NCBI GenBank assembly: GCA_030168575.1
Contig: CP115555.1
Location: 806,001 to 870,000 of the forward strand
Source of the DNA: Methanomassiliicoccales archaeon LGM-RCC1
GTDB taxonomy: Archaea > Thermoplasmatota > Thermoplasmata > Methanomassiliicoccales > Methanomethylophilaceae
Reading direction: 5' to 3'
DNA: 64,000 bases
Below are positions 33,934-42,877 of the stretch, piece after piece (the stretch's first letter is position 1; the number at the start of each line of letters is the position of its first letter). The notes under the pieces were generated by a model. The model was not told the DNA's origin, ran no database searches, and saw nothing but the letters and a program-made list of their open reading frames with translations. The translations under genes were made by a program, and so were the position numbers.

Positions 33934-34738
33934 CGACCTGTCTCGACAGGTCGTATGGCGAATCCAGCTTCTTCCCGTTCTCGTAGAGGCACTTGTCCTT
34001 GATCTCGACCCTACCATTCGCGAACTCACGTATGGTGGCGACGATCAGCGGGAGCTCGCGCTTCGCGCCGTCCTCCCTGATCCTCTTGAAGAGGGGCTCA
34101 TCCTGTCCCTCTTCCTCTTTGATCTGCTCCAGGGTCTTCGTTTTCAGCTTGGATTCCATCCCTTCCCAGAGCTTGTCGTAGTCTCCTCCGCGGATGGGGA
34201 AGCCGCAGTATGTGAGTGCCGCGCCCCTGTCCCATTCCTCGGTGCAGATGTGCATCATTATTCCCTGCTTGTCAGCTTTCTCCGAGATGAGCTGCCAGAT
34301 GACCTCCTGCCATGTGCCCTTGGGGCCGGTGGGCAGAGCGGGATGCAGGTTCAGCATGTCGTATTGCCTGCAGGTCTCATCGTCCATCCACAGCATGTAT
34401 CCTGCGAGGATCCCCAGGTCGAACTCGTACTTCCCGGTGAGCTCCCTCAGGAGCTTGCCGTACTCGTCGCGCCAGGCCTTCTCATCCTGCTTCCACAGCT
34501 CGGGCTTGAACTTCTTCCAGGAAGCGGTGACCAAGGGTATGCCGTAGCCCTTGACCATGTCGAAGAACATCTGCCTCTGCTCCCTCTTGGGGTTGTCCTC
34601 TTCATTATTGTCCCAATTGCAGAAGACGAATGCGATCTCCACATCGAGACCACCCTTCTCCTTCTGGTCCATGACCGTTTTCAAAAGGTTGCGGGATCCG
34701 GGACCCCTGCCTGTAGAGAACCAACCGAGTCTGAGCAT
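33917..34738 (-). CDS. Formyltransferase-family (PurN-like) protein
   Basis: The 273-residue protein has the Rossmann-type fold of 10-formyltetrahydrofolate-dependent transferases. The opening LGWFSTGRGPGSRNLLKTV corresponds to the phosphate-binding loop, and the core NLHPALPTGPKGTWQEV matches the catalytic Asn-His motif (NxHPSLLPxFxG), with a conserved Asp in EEWDRGAAL. It is longer than PurN (about 200 residues), with an insertion of about 30 residues near position 60 and a C-terminal extension. The substrate may be an amino-sugar or a purine precursor; not decided. It overlaps the HAD-like gene downstream. Confidence 0.72.
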   Translation of the reverse strand: MLRLGWFSTGRGPGSRNLLKTVMDQKEKGGLDVEIAFVFCNWDNNEEDNPKREQRQMFFDMVKGYGIPLVTASWKKFKPELWKQDEKAWRDEYGKLLRELTGKYEFDLGILAGYMLWMDDETCRQYDMLNLHPALPTGPKGTWQEVIWQLISEKADKQGIMMHICTEEWDRGAALTYCGFPIRGGDYDKLWEGMESKLKTKTLEQIKEEEGQDEPLFKRIREDGAKRELPLIVATIREFANGRVEIKDKCLYENGKKLDSPYDLSRQVDESLE

Positions 34739-34837
34739 CGTGACGGCTATGGGAGAGGTGCGATAAAAGGGATGCTACACTCCAAGTCATGTCCAGAACC
34801 ATACCCTTTAAAACAGTGTTGAATGTTATGGTCTAAC

Positions 34838-35344
34838 ATGGTTAGATTTAATCCGGTGATCTCGAAGATCATCGTAGCTGCGTTCCTGATCGCGTTCTTC
34901 GCGGTATTCATCTGGGCCGCGTTCTTCCTGGAGCCTGCAGAAACGGATGTGGAGAGTGCAACGTACGATGGTGCCGAGGGAGTGATCACCGTCACGATGA
35001 AGGTCCCGCTGGCGGACGGAAGCTGGGTGGCTTCAGTCTATGTCTCGGATTCCGATGAAGGCACCAAGTACTACACCACCTCAGGCATAGTGACCCCTTC
35101 GGCGGACCGCATGAGCTTCACCATAACGGATTCCCAAGGTTGTCTGCTGAACCTGCCGAACGGCAGCAAGCATGTGGATGTCCATTCTCTGGCCGTTCCG
35201 CCGCATGATACGATCTTTTTCACGTTGGAGGTCTCCGATCACGTCTACTCCACGGAGGAGATGATAATGATCGGGATCGCTGTGGCCTTCATGGTCTTCG
35301 CGGTGGTGCTGGCCGTCATCAGGAGAATAGTCCGCGGCCGCTGA
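34838..35344 (+). CDS. Membrane protein with two end helices and an outer beta domain, unknown
   Basis: The 168-residue product has a membrane helix at residues about 10-32, an outer domain of about 95 residues rich in Thr, Ser and Val, and a second helix at about 140-160 before a basic tail (RRIVRGR). ATG 34838 is favoured by a TATA-like CCTTTAAAA about 30 bases upstream; ATG-like starts further up would lie between box and transcription start. Family not recognised. It ends directly against the archease gene. Confidence 0.65.
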   Translation: MVRFNPVISKIIVAAFLIAFFAVFIWAAFFLEPAETDVESATYDGAEGVITVTMKVPLADGSWVASVYVSDSDEGTKYYTTSGIVTPSADRMSFTITDSQGCLLNLPNGSKHVDVHSLAVPPHDTIFFTLEVSDHVYSTEEMIMIGIAVAFMVFAVVLAVIRRIVRGR

Positions 35345-35752
35345 TCAGACATCGAAGAGAACGGTCACTGAAGGAGTGGATCTGTCCACTTCCATCATGT
35401 GATACGTGACGGCCTTCACCTCGGACTTTATGCGGTGCCTGGCCCTGTCCAGGGTCTCCCCCTTGGCATGGCATACCACATCGTCACCTTCGAAGGACAC
35501 CACGAATTCCTTCAGGATGAGATTGTCAGCATCCTCTATGAAAAGCAGCTCGGAGAGGAACGAGTACAGTCTGTCCTCGTCATCGATCCCGGTGACACGG
35601 ATCTCCGTCTCCTCGGAAGTGCCGATATCTGACAGATCCACCGTCTGGTCGAACAGGGCGTATGCCGCATTGGCATAGCATTCCTCCAGGGTCTTCCCGA
35701 AGGCCTTGACCATCATGTCGGCCGTGTGATCTATGAGGATGTACCTCTCCAT
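35345..35752 (-). CDS. Archease (RtcB tRNA ligase activator)
   Basis: The 135-residue protein begins MERYILIDHTADMMVKAFGK, the archease signature with the metal-binding DHTAD, and continues with ANAAYALFDQTVDL and a C-terminal VKAVTYHMMEVDRS. Archease speeds guanylylation of the RtcB RNA ligase and permits many turnovers during tRNA splicing. RtcB itself is not in the window. The gene is monocistronic and convergent with the preceding one. Confidence 0.94.
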   Translation of the reverse strand: MERYILIDHTADMMVKAFGKTLEECYANAAYALFDQTVDLSDIGTSEETEIRVTGIDDEDRLYSFLSELLFIEDADNLILKEFVVSFEGDDVVCHAKGETLDRARHRIKSEVKAVTYHMMEVDRSTPSVTVLFDV

Positions 35753-35823
35753 AAGTGGGTGAAGGCATTCCGGATTATTGTACCCATCGTTCGTTTTTAT
35801 ATCATGGAAATAATGGCCAGTAC

Positions 35824-36072
35824 ATGAAGACGAAGAATGCGCTGTTCGCAGTCGCGGCAGTCATGCTGATGGTCATGCCCATCATCCCCGCAGCAGATTA
35901 TGATGCGGAAGAGGATGAGAGGCTTCTGGTCTCGACCGGACCTCTTTCCGATGACGATGACAGGAATTACCTTTTCGAAGCACTCTTGATCATAGTCATA
36001 GTGCTGGTGTTCGCAGGAGCCCTCCATGTGAAGGTCCGTGGCGTACCGAAACTTCCCAAACGCAGGAAGTAA
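35824..36072 (+). CDS. Small secreted or membrane protein, unknown
   Basis: An 82-residue product with a signal-like N-terminus (TKNALFAVAAVMLMVMPIIPAA), a short acidic outer stretch with the run DDDDR, and one membrane helix (LFEALLIIVIVLVFAGALHV) ending in a basic tail. Family not recognised. It lies one base upstream of the HD hydrolase gene, so the two are probably co-transcribed. Confidence 0.6.
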   Translation: MKTKNALFAVAAVMLMVMPIIPAADYDAEEDERLLVSTGPLSDDDDRNYLFEALLIIVIVLVFAGALHVKVRGVPKLPKRRK

Positions 36073-36073
36073 G

Positions 36074-36712
36074 ATGGAAGAAGCGGTATTCGAAAGGGCC
36101 AAGGATTTCGCCAGAGGGATATTCGAAGGCGACAGCAGCGGCCATGACGTATACCATACCATCCGGGTCCATGATCTGGCCCGTACGATCTGCATGAAAG
36201 AGGGCGGGGAGATGGACATAGTCCGTCTCGCTGCTCTACTGCATGACGTCGACGACCGCAAGCTGTTCGGTGGGAACGGCTTCGCCAACGCGAGACGCTT
36301 CATGGATTCTGAAAACATACCGATAGATGACCAGCTTTTCGTCTGCGACATAATCTCGCAGGTATCATTCAAGGGTAAGGATTCCGTCACGCCCTCTACG
36401 CTGGAAGGCAAGATAGTCCAGGATGCCGACCGCATGGATGCGATAGGAGCCATCGGAATCGCAAGGGCATTCGCATACGGCGGTAGCAAGGGCAGGGCGA
36501 TCTACATCCCCGGAGAGTCCCCGAAGGAGGGCATGTCCGAGAAGGAGTACTTCAGCAATCAGGGCACCTCCGTGAACCACTTCTACGAGAAGCTCCTGCT
36601 CCTCAAGGACATGATGAACACAGAGACGGCCAAGAGGATGGCCCAGGCACGCCACGACTACATGGTCGGGTATCTGGAGGAGTTCATGTCCGAATGGGAA
36701 GGCACCCGCTGA
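36074..36712 (+). CDS. HD-domain phosphohydrolase (YedJ-like)
   Basis: The 212-residue protein has the HD signature: H at GHDVYHTIRVHDLAR near residues 24-38, HDVDD (LAALLHDVDDRK) near residue 60, and a later D in IVQDADRMDAIGAIG near residue 120. It closely resembles the YedJ/YpgQ group of small HD hydrolases, which act on nucleotides. The ATG follows the previous stop by one base. Confidence 0.88.
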   Translation: MEEAVFERAKDFARGIFEGDSSGHDVYHTIRVHDLARTICMKEGGEMDIVRLAALLHDVDDRKLFGGNGFANARRFMDSENIPIDDQLFVCDIISQVSFKGKDSVTPSTLEGKIVQDADRMDAIGAIGIARAFAYGGSKGRAIYIPGESPKEGMSEKEYFSNQGTSVNHFYEKLLLLKDMMNTETAKRMAQARHDYMVGYLEEFMSEWEGTR

Positions 36713-36787
36713 AAACGCGTTAACACTTTCAGAGTCTGCGACTTACCGCCAGTTCTTTTTTTAACCAATGAATGGGTAAGGGAAGCT

Positions 36788-37594
36788 ATGCGCATAACGA
36801 TTGTAGGCTGCGGCTCCAGAGGTTCAAAGCTCGCGGAAGCGGCCGATAAGATGATGGAAGTCAAGAGGATCTATCTCGTTGACACGGACAAGAAACGTGC
36901 CGAAGCGGTAGCAGCCAGCCTCAACAAGGCCGAACTGGTCGAGGATGTGGAGGAGGAGCTCTACCATTGCGACCTGGTCATCGAATGCGCAACACAGGAT
37001 GCCGCCAAGATGGTCATCCCCAAGGTCGTCTCCAGGGGAGTCGACATCATGATCATGTCGGTGGGAGCGCTTGTGGACGATGAGTTCAGGGCGATGGTCA
37101 CGGACAAGGCCTCGCAATGCGATGCCAAGATCTACATCCCGTCCGGTGCGATATGCGGTACCGACGGTCTCAGGTCATCCACAGTGGGAGCGGTGCAGGA
37201 GGTCGAGCTGATCACCACCATGCCCCCGCTCAGCTTCGAGTGCATCAAGTACGTCGAGGACAAGGGAGTGGACGTCAAGACGATCAAGGACACCACCGTC
37301 CTGTTCAAGGGAACCGCCAGGGAGGCTGTGCAGTACTTCCCTAGGAACGTCAACGTCGCGGCTATCGTCAGCATCATGGGAATCGGATTCGACAAGACCA
37401 TGGTGACAATCCAGGCCGATCCTGCGATCAAGACCAACTCCCACGAGCTGAGGATCAAGGGAGAGTTCGGAGAGATGACCACGCACACGTTCAACGTCCC
37501 CTCGCCGATCAACCCCAGGACATCCAACCTCTCAGTATTCTCCGCGATCTCTGCGCTGCAGAGGATCGTCAGGAACGAGTGGATAGGGATCTGA
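36788..37594 (+). CDS. nadX: Aspartate dehydrogenase (NAD biosynthesis)
   Basis: NadX oxidises L-aspartate to iminoaspartate, the first step of de novo NAD synthesis in archaea lacking NadB. The 268-residue protein has the NAD-binding GCGSRGSKLAEAA at residues 8-20, VIECATQDAAK near residue 65, and the catalytic domain with IYIPSGAICGTDGLRS near residue 120 and AREAVQYFPRNVNVAA near residue 180. It links with the NAD kinase fusion at the start of the window only by pathway. A TTTTTTTAACC stretch lies about 25-30 bases upstream. Confidence 0.93.
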   Translation: MRITIVGCGSRGSKLAEAADKMMEVKRIYLVDTDKKRAEAVAASLNKAELVEDVEEELYHCDLVIECATQDAAKMVIPKVVSRGVDIMIMSVGALVDDEFRAMVTDKASQCDAKIYIPSGAICGTDGLRSSTVGAVQEVELITTMPPLSFECIKYVEDKGVDVKTIKDTTVLFKGTAREAVQYFPRNVNVAAIVSIMGIGFDKTMVTIQADPAIKTNSHELRIKGEFGEMTTHTFNVPSPINPRTSNLSVFSAISALQRIVRNEWIGI

Positions 37595-37599
37595 TCCCG

Positions 37600-38691
37600 A
37601 TGTCCGCCACAAGGGCCGAGAGGCTCATCTCCAATGCCGAAGGCATGGATGCTATAGTGATAATGAACGATGGGGAACCGTTCCTGGATTCCACGTTCTG
37701 GTATCTGTGCGAGCAGCCCGGAGGTTGCTTTGAAGGTTCATTCGCCATTGTTCGCAAGGACGGGACGCTGGATGTCATCGTCAGTCCTCTGGAAGCCGAA
37801 TCGGCTGAGGACGGAGTGGGCAACATTTGCGTCTACCATGACGGAAAGGAGCGCGAGAACTTCATCAAGGAATCCCTGAAGGGATGCAAGAAGGTCGGTT
37901 TCAACACCCACTCCAGCACGTACGCCATGGTGCAGTACGTAAAGAAGGTCGTCGGTGAGATCGAGGCGGTCGATGCAGGAAAGGCGATCGACAGCACGGT
38001 ATCCGTCAAGGATGCGAAGGAGATCGAGGCCACTAGGCAGGCATGCAAGATCTCATCCACGGTAGCGAAGGAGCTTCCGGATTATCTTTCCGAGGGAGTC
38101 TCGGAGAAGGAGGTCGCCTCCAGGATGGACAACAGGATGCGCGAGCTGGGCGGAACTGGTAACGCATTCGACACCATCGCGGCTTTCGGAGCATACTCAT
38201 CACAGCCCCATCACATGCCTTGCGACTACAGGCTCAAGAAGGGAGACACCGCACTTTTCGACTTCGGAACTAAATATGCCAGATACTGCTCTGATATGAC
38301 GAGGACATTGTTCCTCGGCAACCCTCCTGAGGTATTGGAGAGAGCGTACGAGGTCGTCAGGGAGGCGCAGCTCGCAGGCATCGCGGAGTATCGCGATGGG
38401 GCCAACGCCAACGCCGCTGATCTCGCAGCAAGGAAGCTCATCGACGAGACCGAGTTCAAGGGAACATTCATACATTCTTTCGGCCACGGTATCGGCCAGG
38501 ATGTCCACCAGGCGATATCGGTATCGCCGAAATCTGAGCAGATCCTGCACGCGGGGAACATAGTGTCCGCAGAGCCCGGGATATACATCCCCGGCGTAGG
38601 CGGGATAAGGATAGAGGACACCGTGCTGGTCACGGAGAAAGGCTACGAGATCCTCACGGATTTCGACCACTCATTCACCGTAGTCCAATGA
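37600..38691 (+). CDS. M24-family Xaa-Pro aminopeptidase/dipeptidase-like protein
   Basis: A 363-residue protein with creatinase N-terminal domain (about 1-120) and pita-bread catalytic domain. All five metal ligands are visible: two Asp in FDFGTKYARYCSDMTRTLF, His in FGHGIGQDVHQ, and two Glu in SAEPGIYIPGVGGIRIEDTV. It would release N-terminal residues before proline or split Xaa-Pro dipeptides. GTG 37579 upstream is an alternative start; ATG 37600 lies six bases after the nadX stop. It overlaps the radical SAM gene as ATGA. Confidence 0.9.
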   Translation: MSATRAERLISNAEGMDAIVIMNDGEPFLDSTFWYLCEQPGGCFEGSFAIVRKDGTLDVIVSPLEAESAEDGVGNICVYHDGKERENFIKESLKGCKKVGFNTHSSTYAMVQYVKKVVGEIEAVDAGKAIDSTVSVKDAKEIEATRQACKISSTVAKELPDYLSEGVSEKEVASRMDNRMRELGGTGNAFDTIAAFGAYSSQPHHMPCDYRLKKGDTALFDFGTKYARYCSDMTRTLFLGNPPEVLERAYEVVREAQLAGIAEYRDGANANAADLAARKLIDETEFKGTFIHSFGHGIGQDVHQAISVSPKSEQILHAGNIVSAEPGIYIPGVGGIRIEDTVLVTEKGYEILTDFDHSFTVVQ

Positions 38692-39473
38692 CTCTGCCGA
38701 CCCTTCTGGACTTCGAGGTAGAATCCGTCCCTTGGGATGGGGAGTTCGAGATCATACAGTGCAAGAAGGCATTGAATCCGTCCGTGATGTATCCCGTCAG
38801 GTACAGTCTCAATCCGTATGGGGGATGCGAGCACGGATGCATCTACTGTTTCGCACCCAGATACACTCATTCCGACCCCGCCAAATGGCGTGTGGTCCGT
38901 GTGAAGGCTAATATCGTGGACCGTCTGGCCAAGGAGATAGGCAACACGGAAGGGACCATAGGATTGGGAACGGTCACCGACGCGTATCAGGCAGCCGAGG
39001 GAAGGTTCAGGCTCAGCAGGATGTGCCTGGAGTTGATCCACAGCAAGGGCAGGAGCGTGTTCATAACGACGAAATCTCCGCTGGTGCTGAGGGATCTCGA
39101 TCTTCTGAAGGATATGGATTCAACAGTGGCCGTATCCGTCTCGAATCCCGACGAGAGGTTCTGTAAGATGACTGAGCCTGGCGCGCCATCGTTCGAGGAG
39201 CGCTTGGATACCATAAGGAGACTTGTGGATAGCGGAGTGAAGACATGCGTCTTCATCGCACCTGTACTCTCATCATTGGAGGGCCGTGAAGAAGAGTTGG
39301 CACGCCGTCTTTCGGAGACTGGTGTGAAGAAGGTCTTCATCGACAACTACATGCGTCGCGACACAGACTACGAGAGGCTTGTAAGGATGGGGATAGACGG
39401 TTCCGTGGAAGCGGAACGCAAGGTCCGCGAAGCATGCCTGAGAGAAGGCCTGGAGCTAATCTCAGAACGTTGA
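38688..39473 (+). CDS. Radical SAM protein, SplB-like
   Basis: The 261-residue protein carries CEHGCIYC (C47, C51, C54), the CxxxCxxC ligand set for the radical-SAM [4Fe-4S] cluster, in the context SLNPYGGCEHGCIYCFAPRY, which matches the spore-photoproduct-lyase-like group (COG1533). IGLGTVTDAYQAAEGRFRLSR follows. It is shorter than true SplB and lacks its C-terminal cysteine, so repair of spore photoproduct is not implied. Translationally coupled to the M24 peptidase gene; its end overlaps the convergent cyclophilin-like gene by 12 bases. Confidence 0.87.
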   Translation: MTLPTLLDFEVESVPWDGEFEIIQCKKALNPSVMYPVRYSLNPYGGCEHGCIYCFAPRYTHSDPAKWRVVRVKANIVDRLAKEIGNTEGTIGLGTVTDAYQAAEGRFRLSRMCLELIHSKGRSVFITTKSPLVLRDLDLLKDMDSTVAVSVSNPDERFCKMTEPGAPSFEERLDTIRRLVDSGVKTCVFIAPVLSSLEGREEELARRLSETGVKKVFIDNYMRRDTDYERLVRMGIDGSVEAERKVREACLREGLELISER

Positions 39474-39842
39474 TTCGAGCACGAGGCGCTGCCTGTCGCC
39501 GGCATCTTCGAGTTCGGAGCAGTCGCCGTTGATCCTTCCGATCTTTATCATCTCGTAAGGTGCGACCGGTTTGCGGTCCTCGCCGCTCAGCGGGGTCGGT
39601 CCGAAGAACAGGCAGAATGCCCCGACCTTCGGCCAGTATGCGATGTCACCGACCTCCATCTCTGTGGTGCGGTTCTCCTTGGGGAGGACGACATCGAGGG
39701 GCATGTCGCAGTAGATCATTCCTCCGAGCATGTTGATGTCCAGCTTGTGCGGGCAGGACAGCCAGATGGAATTCGATATGTCCGAATCGTCCAGTTCTCC
39801 CTCGAATACAGCGTTCCTTGCCCTGATGATAATCTTGTTCAT
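39462..39842 (-). CDS. Cyclophilin-like (TM1367/DUF369-type) protein
   Basis: The 126-residue protein resembles the small cyclophilin-like barrel of the TM1367 type, with VGDIAYWPKVGAFCLFFGPTP in the centre and DMPLDVVLPKENRTTEMEVGD before it. True prolyl isomerase residues are not evident, and the function of this family is unknown. ATG 39842 is preceded by a strong Shine-Dalgarno site (GAGGAGG, about 5 bases upstream), and the longer frame to 39965 overlaps ilvC. It follows ilvC by 11 bases. Confidence 0.8.
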   Translation of the reverse strand: MNKIIIRARNAVFEGELDDSDISNSIWLSCPHKLDINMLGGMIYCDMPLDVVLPKENRTTEMEVGDIAYWPKVGAFCLFFGPTPLSGEDRKPVAPYEMIKIGRINGDCSELEDAGDRQRLVLESTF

Positions 39843-39853
39843 TCGATCCCTCC

Positions 39854-40843
39854 TCAGTTGTTCCTCTTCAGGAAGAGCTCGCGGATCTCCTTGCCGACCT
39901 TCTCGATCTGGAGGTTCCTCTCTTCCTCTTCCATCTTCTTGAGATTCGGTAGGCCTGCGTTCCATTCAGCGACCCATTGGCCGGCGAATGTGCCGTCCTC
40001 GATCTCCTTGAGTATCTTCTTCATCTCTGCTCTGGAATCATCGTTGACGATCCTGTCCCTTCTGGTAAGACCGCCGTACTCGGCGGTGTTGGAGACTTCC
40101 TGCCACATGTAGTCCAGGCCTCCCCTGTTGATCAGGTCGACGACCAGCTTGGTCTCGTGGAGTACCTCGAAATAGGCCATCTCGGGAGGATATCCCGCTT
40201 CCACCAATGTGTCGAAGCCGGCCTTGATCAGAGCTGTGATCCCTCCGCAGAGAACCGCCTGCTCTCCGAACAGGTCGGTGCAGGCCTCCCTCTGGAAAGT
40301 GGATTCGAACACACCGGCACGGGTGCAACCCATTCCCTTCGCGAGGGCGAGTGCGATGTCCTTCGCCTTTCCGGAGACATCCTGATGGATGCAGACCATT
40401 GCGGGGACCCCGAATCCTTCTTGATAGATGTTCCTGATCATGTTGCCGGGGCCTTTGGGGGCCATCATTATGACGTCCACGTCATCCGGCGGTACGATTG
40501 TCTTGAAAGTGATGGCGAATCCGTGGGCGAATTCCAATGCACAGCCCTTCTTCAGATTGGGTTCCACGAACTCCTTGTAGATCTCCGGCTGGACCTCGTC
40601 CGGCAGGAGCATCATGACGACATCGGCATCCTTCACCGCGTCCACGAAATCAGTGACCTTCATCCCATCCTCCTTGGCCTGTTTCCAAGAAGGGCCGTTA
40701 ATCCTGACACCGACCGTTACGTCGAGTCCGGAATCCTTGAAGCACAGTGCCTGCGCTCTGCCTTGGGAGCCATAGCCCAGGACAGCGATCTTCTTGCCGT
40801 CGAATATGCTCAGGTCAACGTCCTTGTCGCGATAGATCTGCAT
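39854..40843 (-). CDS. ilvC: Ketol-acid reductoisomerase
   Basis: IlvC performs the isomeroreduction step of valine, leucine and isoleucine synthesis. The 329-residue class I enzyme has the nucleotide-binding VLGYGSQGRAQALCFKDSG near residue 20, the LLPDEVQPEIY segment, GPGNMIRN, and the metal-binding acids in DLFGEQAVLCGGI near residue 190 and in EVLHETKLVVDLI near residue 225. No other branched-chain genes lie next to it here. Confidence 0.96.
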   Translation of the reverse strand: MQIYRDKDVDLSIFDGKKIAVLGYGSQGRAQALCFKDSGLDVTVGVRINGPSWKQAKEDGMKVTDFVDAVKDADVVMMLLPDEVQPEIYKEFVEPNLKKGCALEFAHGFAITFKTIVPPDDVDVIMMAPKGPGNMIRNIYQEGFGVPAMVCIHQDVSGKAKDIALALAKGMGCTRAGVFESTFQREACTDLFGEQAVLCGGITALIKAGFDTLVEAGYPPEMAYFEVLHETKLVVDLINRGGLDYMWQEVSNTAEYGGLTRRDRIVNDDSRAEMKKILKEIEDGTFAGQWVAEWNAGLPNLKKMEEEERNLQIEKVGKEIRELFLKRNN

Positions 40844-40904
40844 GAAGCTGCCTCTATCCTCGCTACCAGTGACGTACGATTAATAATTTATCAGAAACAG
40901 TCGG

Positions 40905-40922
40905 CCCTCCCTGAGGGGAGGG
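40905..40922 (-). terminator. GC hairpin between the transglutaminase-like gene and ilvC
   Basis: CCCTCCC TGAG GGGAGGG is a perfect 7-bp stem; flanking GGC...GCC could extend it. It lies 26 bases after the stop of the minus-strand secreted protein gene and is followed on that strand by a moderately T-rich stretch. Confidence 0.5.
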
Positions 40923-40947
40923 TGAGGGCCGTCAGGCCCTGAAATGT

Positions 40948-42753
40948 TTATGGGATCTCTACCAACGTGTACCTCTTGTCGCTGATGTAGCTCTTCATTC
41001 CAGACGGGATCTCTTCCAGCTTGTAATCCGTTGAGGTAGTCTCGCAGTAGCTCCATTCAGTACTGCCGGTCTGCTTGACCGCTCCAGCCATGTGACTGGG
41101 CAGAAGCAGGAGCGCGGTCTTGTAGTTCAGGTTCACCTTTTCCCTGCACTGATGTGCGATGGCACAGAACAGGATCGAAGTGTCTTCACAGTCTCCTCCT
41201 TGGTCGTATAGAGTCTCTAGAGGGAGCTTCCAATACTCTGTATAGCCCATGTATTCCTCATCGGACTGATATGTGATGTATTGTGTGAACTTAAGGATGT
41301 AATTCAGTAGCAAATCTTCTGTTATATTGGAGTGCTTCTCCCTGAGGGCAGACAGCATCTTATCCACTAGCTCCTCCATGTAAGGAGCCATTGTGGTATC
41401 AGTGTAGCTTAGGGTTACAAAATCTTTGTCATGAACATGGTCTGAGCTCTGCTGCCTCTGACTTATAGTGTAGTACTCTCTGGCATACTGTAAATCATTA
41501 TAATCGATTCCAATCGTGACAGTGTAAAGCTCGTTTTCGAAATACCACTTGAATGTACGGTCAACGTTTCCATTGACTGTGACGATATAGTATGATCCAA
41601 TGGCGCTCTCAGTAGAGGCGACAACAGTATATTTCCCGCCGTCGGGGAAGCTGTACTCTCCAGATACGGTGATTGTTTCTCCAGTATCGAGATTCTTGAT
41701 GGTATATGTCGCATCAGTCAATCCGAATACTTCATCCAGATCGAGTTCTGTATCGGATTCAAGAGTCAAGTCATTGTCTTTGCCGTTGAGAGCGTAGACG
41801 GTCATGGAGCCTCCAATGATGATGTCTACCTCTAGATCCTTCGAGATGAGATTGAAACTAGAGTCGTACCATCCTGCGAACTCTACTTCGGAATCCACAC
41901 TGGCTTTCAATCTTGCAGTCGCCCCAATCTTGTAGGGGCTTTCGTTACCCGTGACCTCGATTCCACATCCCGTGAGAACGGTAAGCTCGCACGATTTCTC
42001 GATTTCGATGATCTCATCGTAGGCATACTCGTATATGAAGCGGTAGAGGTAATTATCATCGGTTCCGTAGTAGCTCACGATTTTGTAGGTTATCCATCCA
42101 TTGGCATCTGTCCACTGCTTTTCTTTAGAACCGTTATTGTTGAGGTATTCCACGACATTGCATAGGATCTCGTCGCCGTTGTCAGTGGTAATTGTTTCGG
42201 TGTAGTGGTCTATTATGGTGCGCGGTATTTCCGATGACCAATATGTGCTGGAATCGGTGAGGGTCATCTCGCTTCCAGTATACAGGTACTTGTATGTGGT
42301 AACGTCATCGTTCTGGATGTAGTAGGAGCGTTTATCTTCGTTGAAGTAGAGGTATGTGCATGTGAGGGTTCCTGATATAGAGTAGGGGTTGATGCCTCTC
42401 TTATATTCTCCACTCTTGCTGAACGTGATGGAGTGGCCAGACAGGTCGTCCCCCCAGAGCGCGTACAGAGTGATGTTGCCGGTGAGGTCCGTGGTGTCAC
42501 CGGTGAAACGTGTCTCATGATCCTTGTCCAGGAACCATCCGTCGAATATCAGATCCGTCTTAGAAGGGTTGGGGATCTCCAGTTCATCGCCAGGGGTGTA
42601 CTGTTTAGGCGCATCCTCCGAAATGGTGCCTCCATCCAGTTCGTACGTGATGGAATAATGCTTGTTCGGCGGTTCGTTCACCACAAGCGATGCCCCAAGC
42701 ACACAGGCTAGGGCGATTACTATGACAATCGAGACTGTCGCTACTCTGTTCAT
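40948..42753 (-). CDS. Secreted transglutaminase-like protein with InlB-type repeat
   Basis: The 601-residue protein starts with a hydrophobic export segment (TVSIVIVIALACVLGASLVV). Residues about 33-96 form a Listeria-Bacteroides (InlB B) repeat: ITYELDGGTI, then DLIFDGWFLDKD and NITLYALW; a second, weaker one is near residue 270 (FAGWYDSSFNLISKD). The C-terminal part has the transglutaminase-like core GGDCEDTSILFCAIAH with the candidate catalytic Cys near residue 519 and His in PSHMAGAV near residue 553. Such proteins are common on host-associated microbes. Codon use and AT content appear somewhat higher than in neighbours. Role in adhesion or surface crosslinking is inferred. Confidence 0.82.
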   Translation of the reverse strand: MNRVATVSIVIVIALACVLGASLVVNEPPNKHYSITYELDGGTISEDAPKQYTPGDELEIPNPSKTDLIFDGWFLDKDHETRFTGDTTDLTGNITLYALWGDDLSGHSITFSKSGEYKRGINPYSISGTLTCTYLYFNEDKRSYYIQNDDVTTYKYLYTGSEMTLTDSSTYWSSEIPRTIIDHYTETITTDNGDEILCNVVEYLNNNGSKEKQWTDANGWITYKIVSYYGTDDNYLYRFIYEYAYDEIIEIEKSCELTVLTGCGIEVTGNESPYKIGATARLKASVDSEVEFAGWYDSSFNLISKDLEVDIIIGGSMTVYALNGKDNDLTLESDTELDLDEVFGLTDATYTIKNLDTGETITVSGEYSFPDGGKYTVVASTESAIGSYYIVTVNGNVDRTFKWYFENELYTVTIGIDYNDLQYAREYYTISQRQQSSDHVHDKDFVTLSYTDTTMAPYMEELVDKMLSALREKHSNITEDLLLNYILKFTQYITYQSDEEYMGYTEYWKLPLETLYDQGGDCEDTSILFCAIAHQCREKVNLNYKTALLLLPSHMAGAVKQTGSTEWSYCETTSTDYKLEEIPSGMKSYISDKRYTLVEIP

Positions 42754-42877
42754 TTCCTGCTCCTTGCTGTTTTAACCCTCATTAAGTAAAAAAAGCCTAC
42801 TGAAACCTGAGCGGAAAAAGTGTAAGGCCGTGCGCTCCGACTGAGGGATTATATTGTCCAACATTGCTATCTCGGGC

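Noticed and set aside
38688-39473. Spore photoproduct lyase repair function
   Set aside because: Only the radical SAM cluster motif and general SplB-like features are present; the protein is shorter and the lyase-specific cysteine is not seen.
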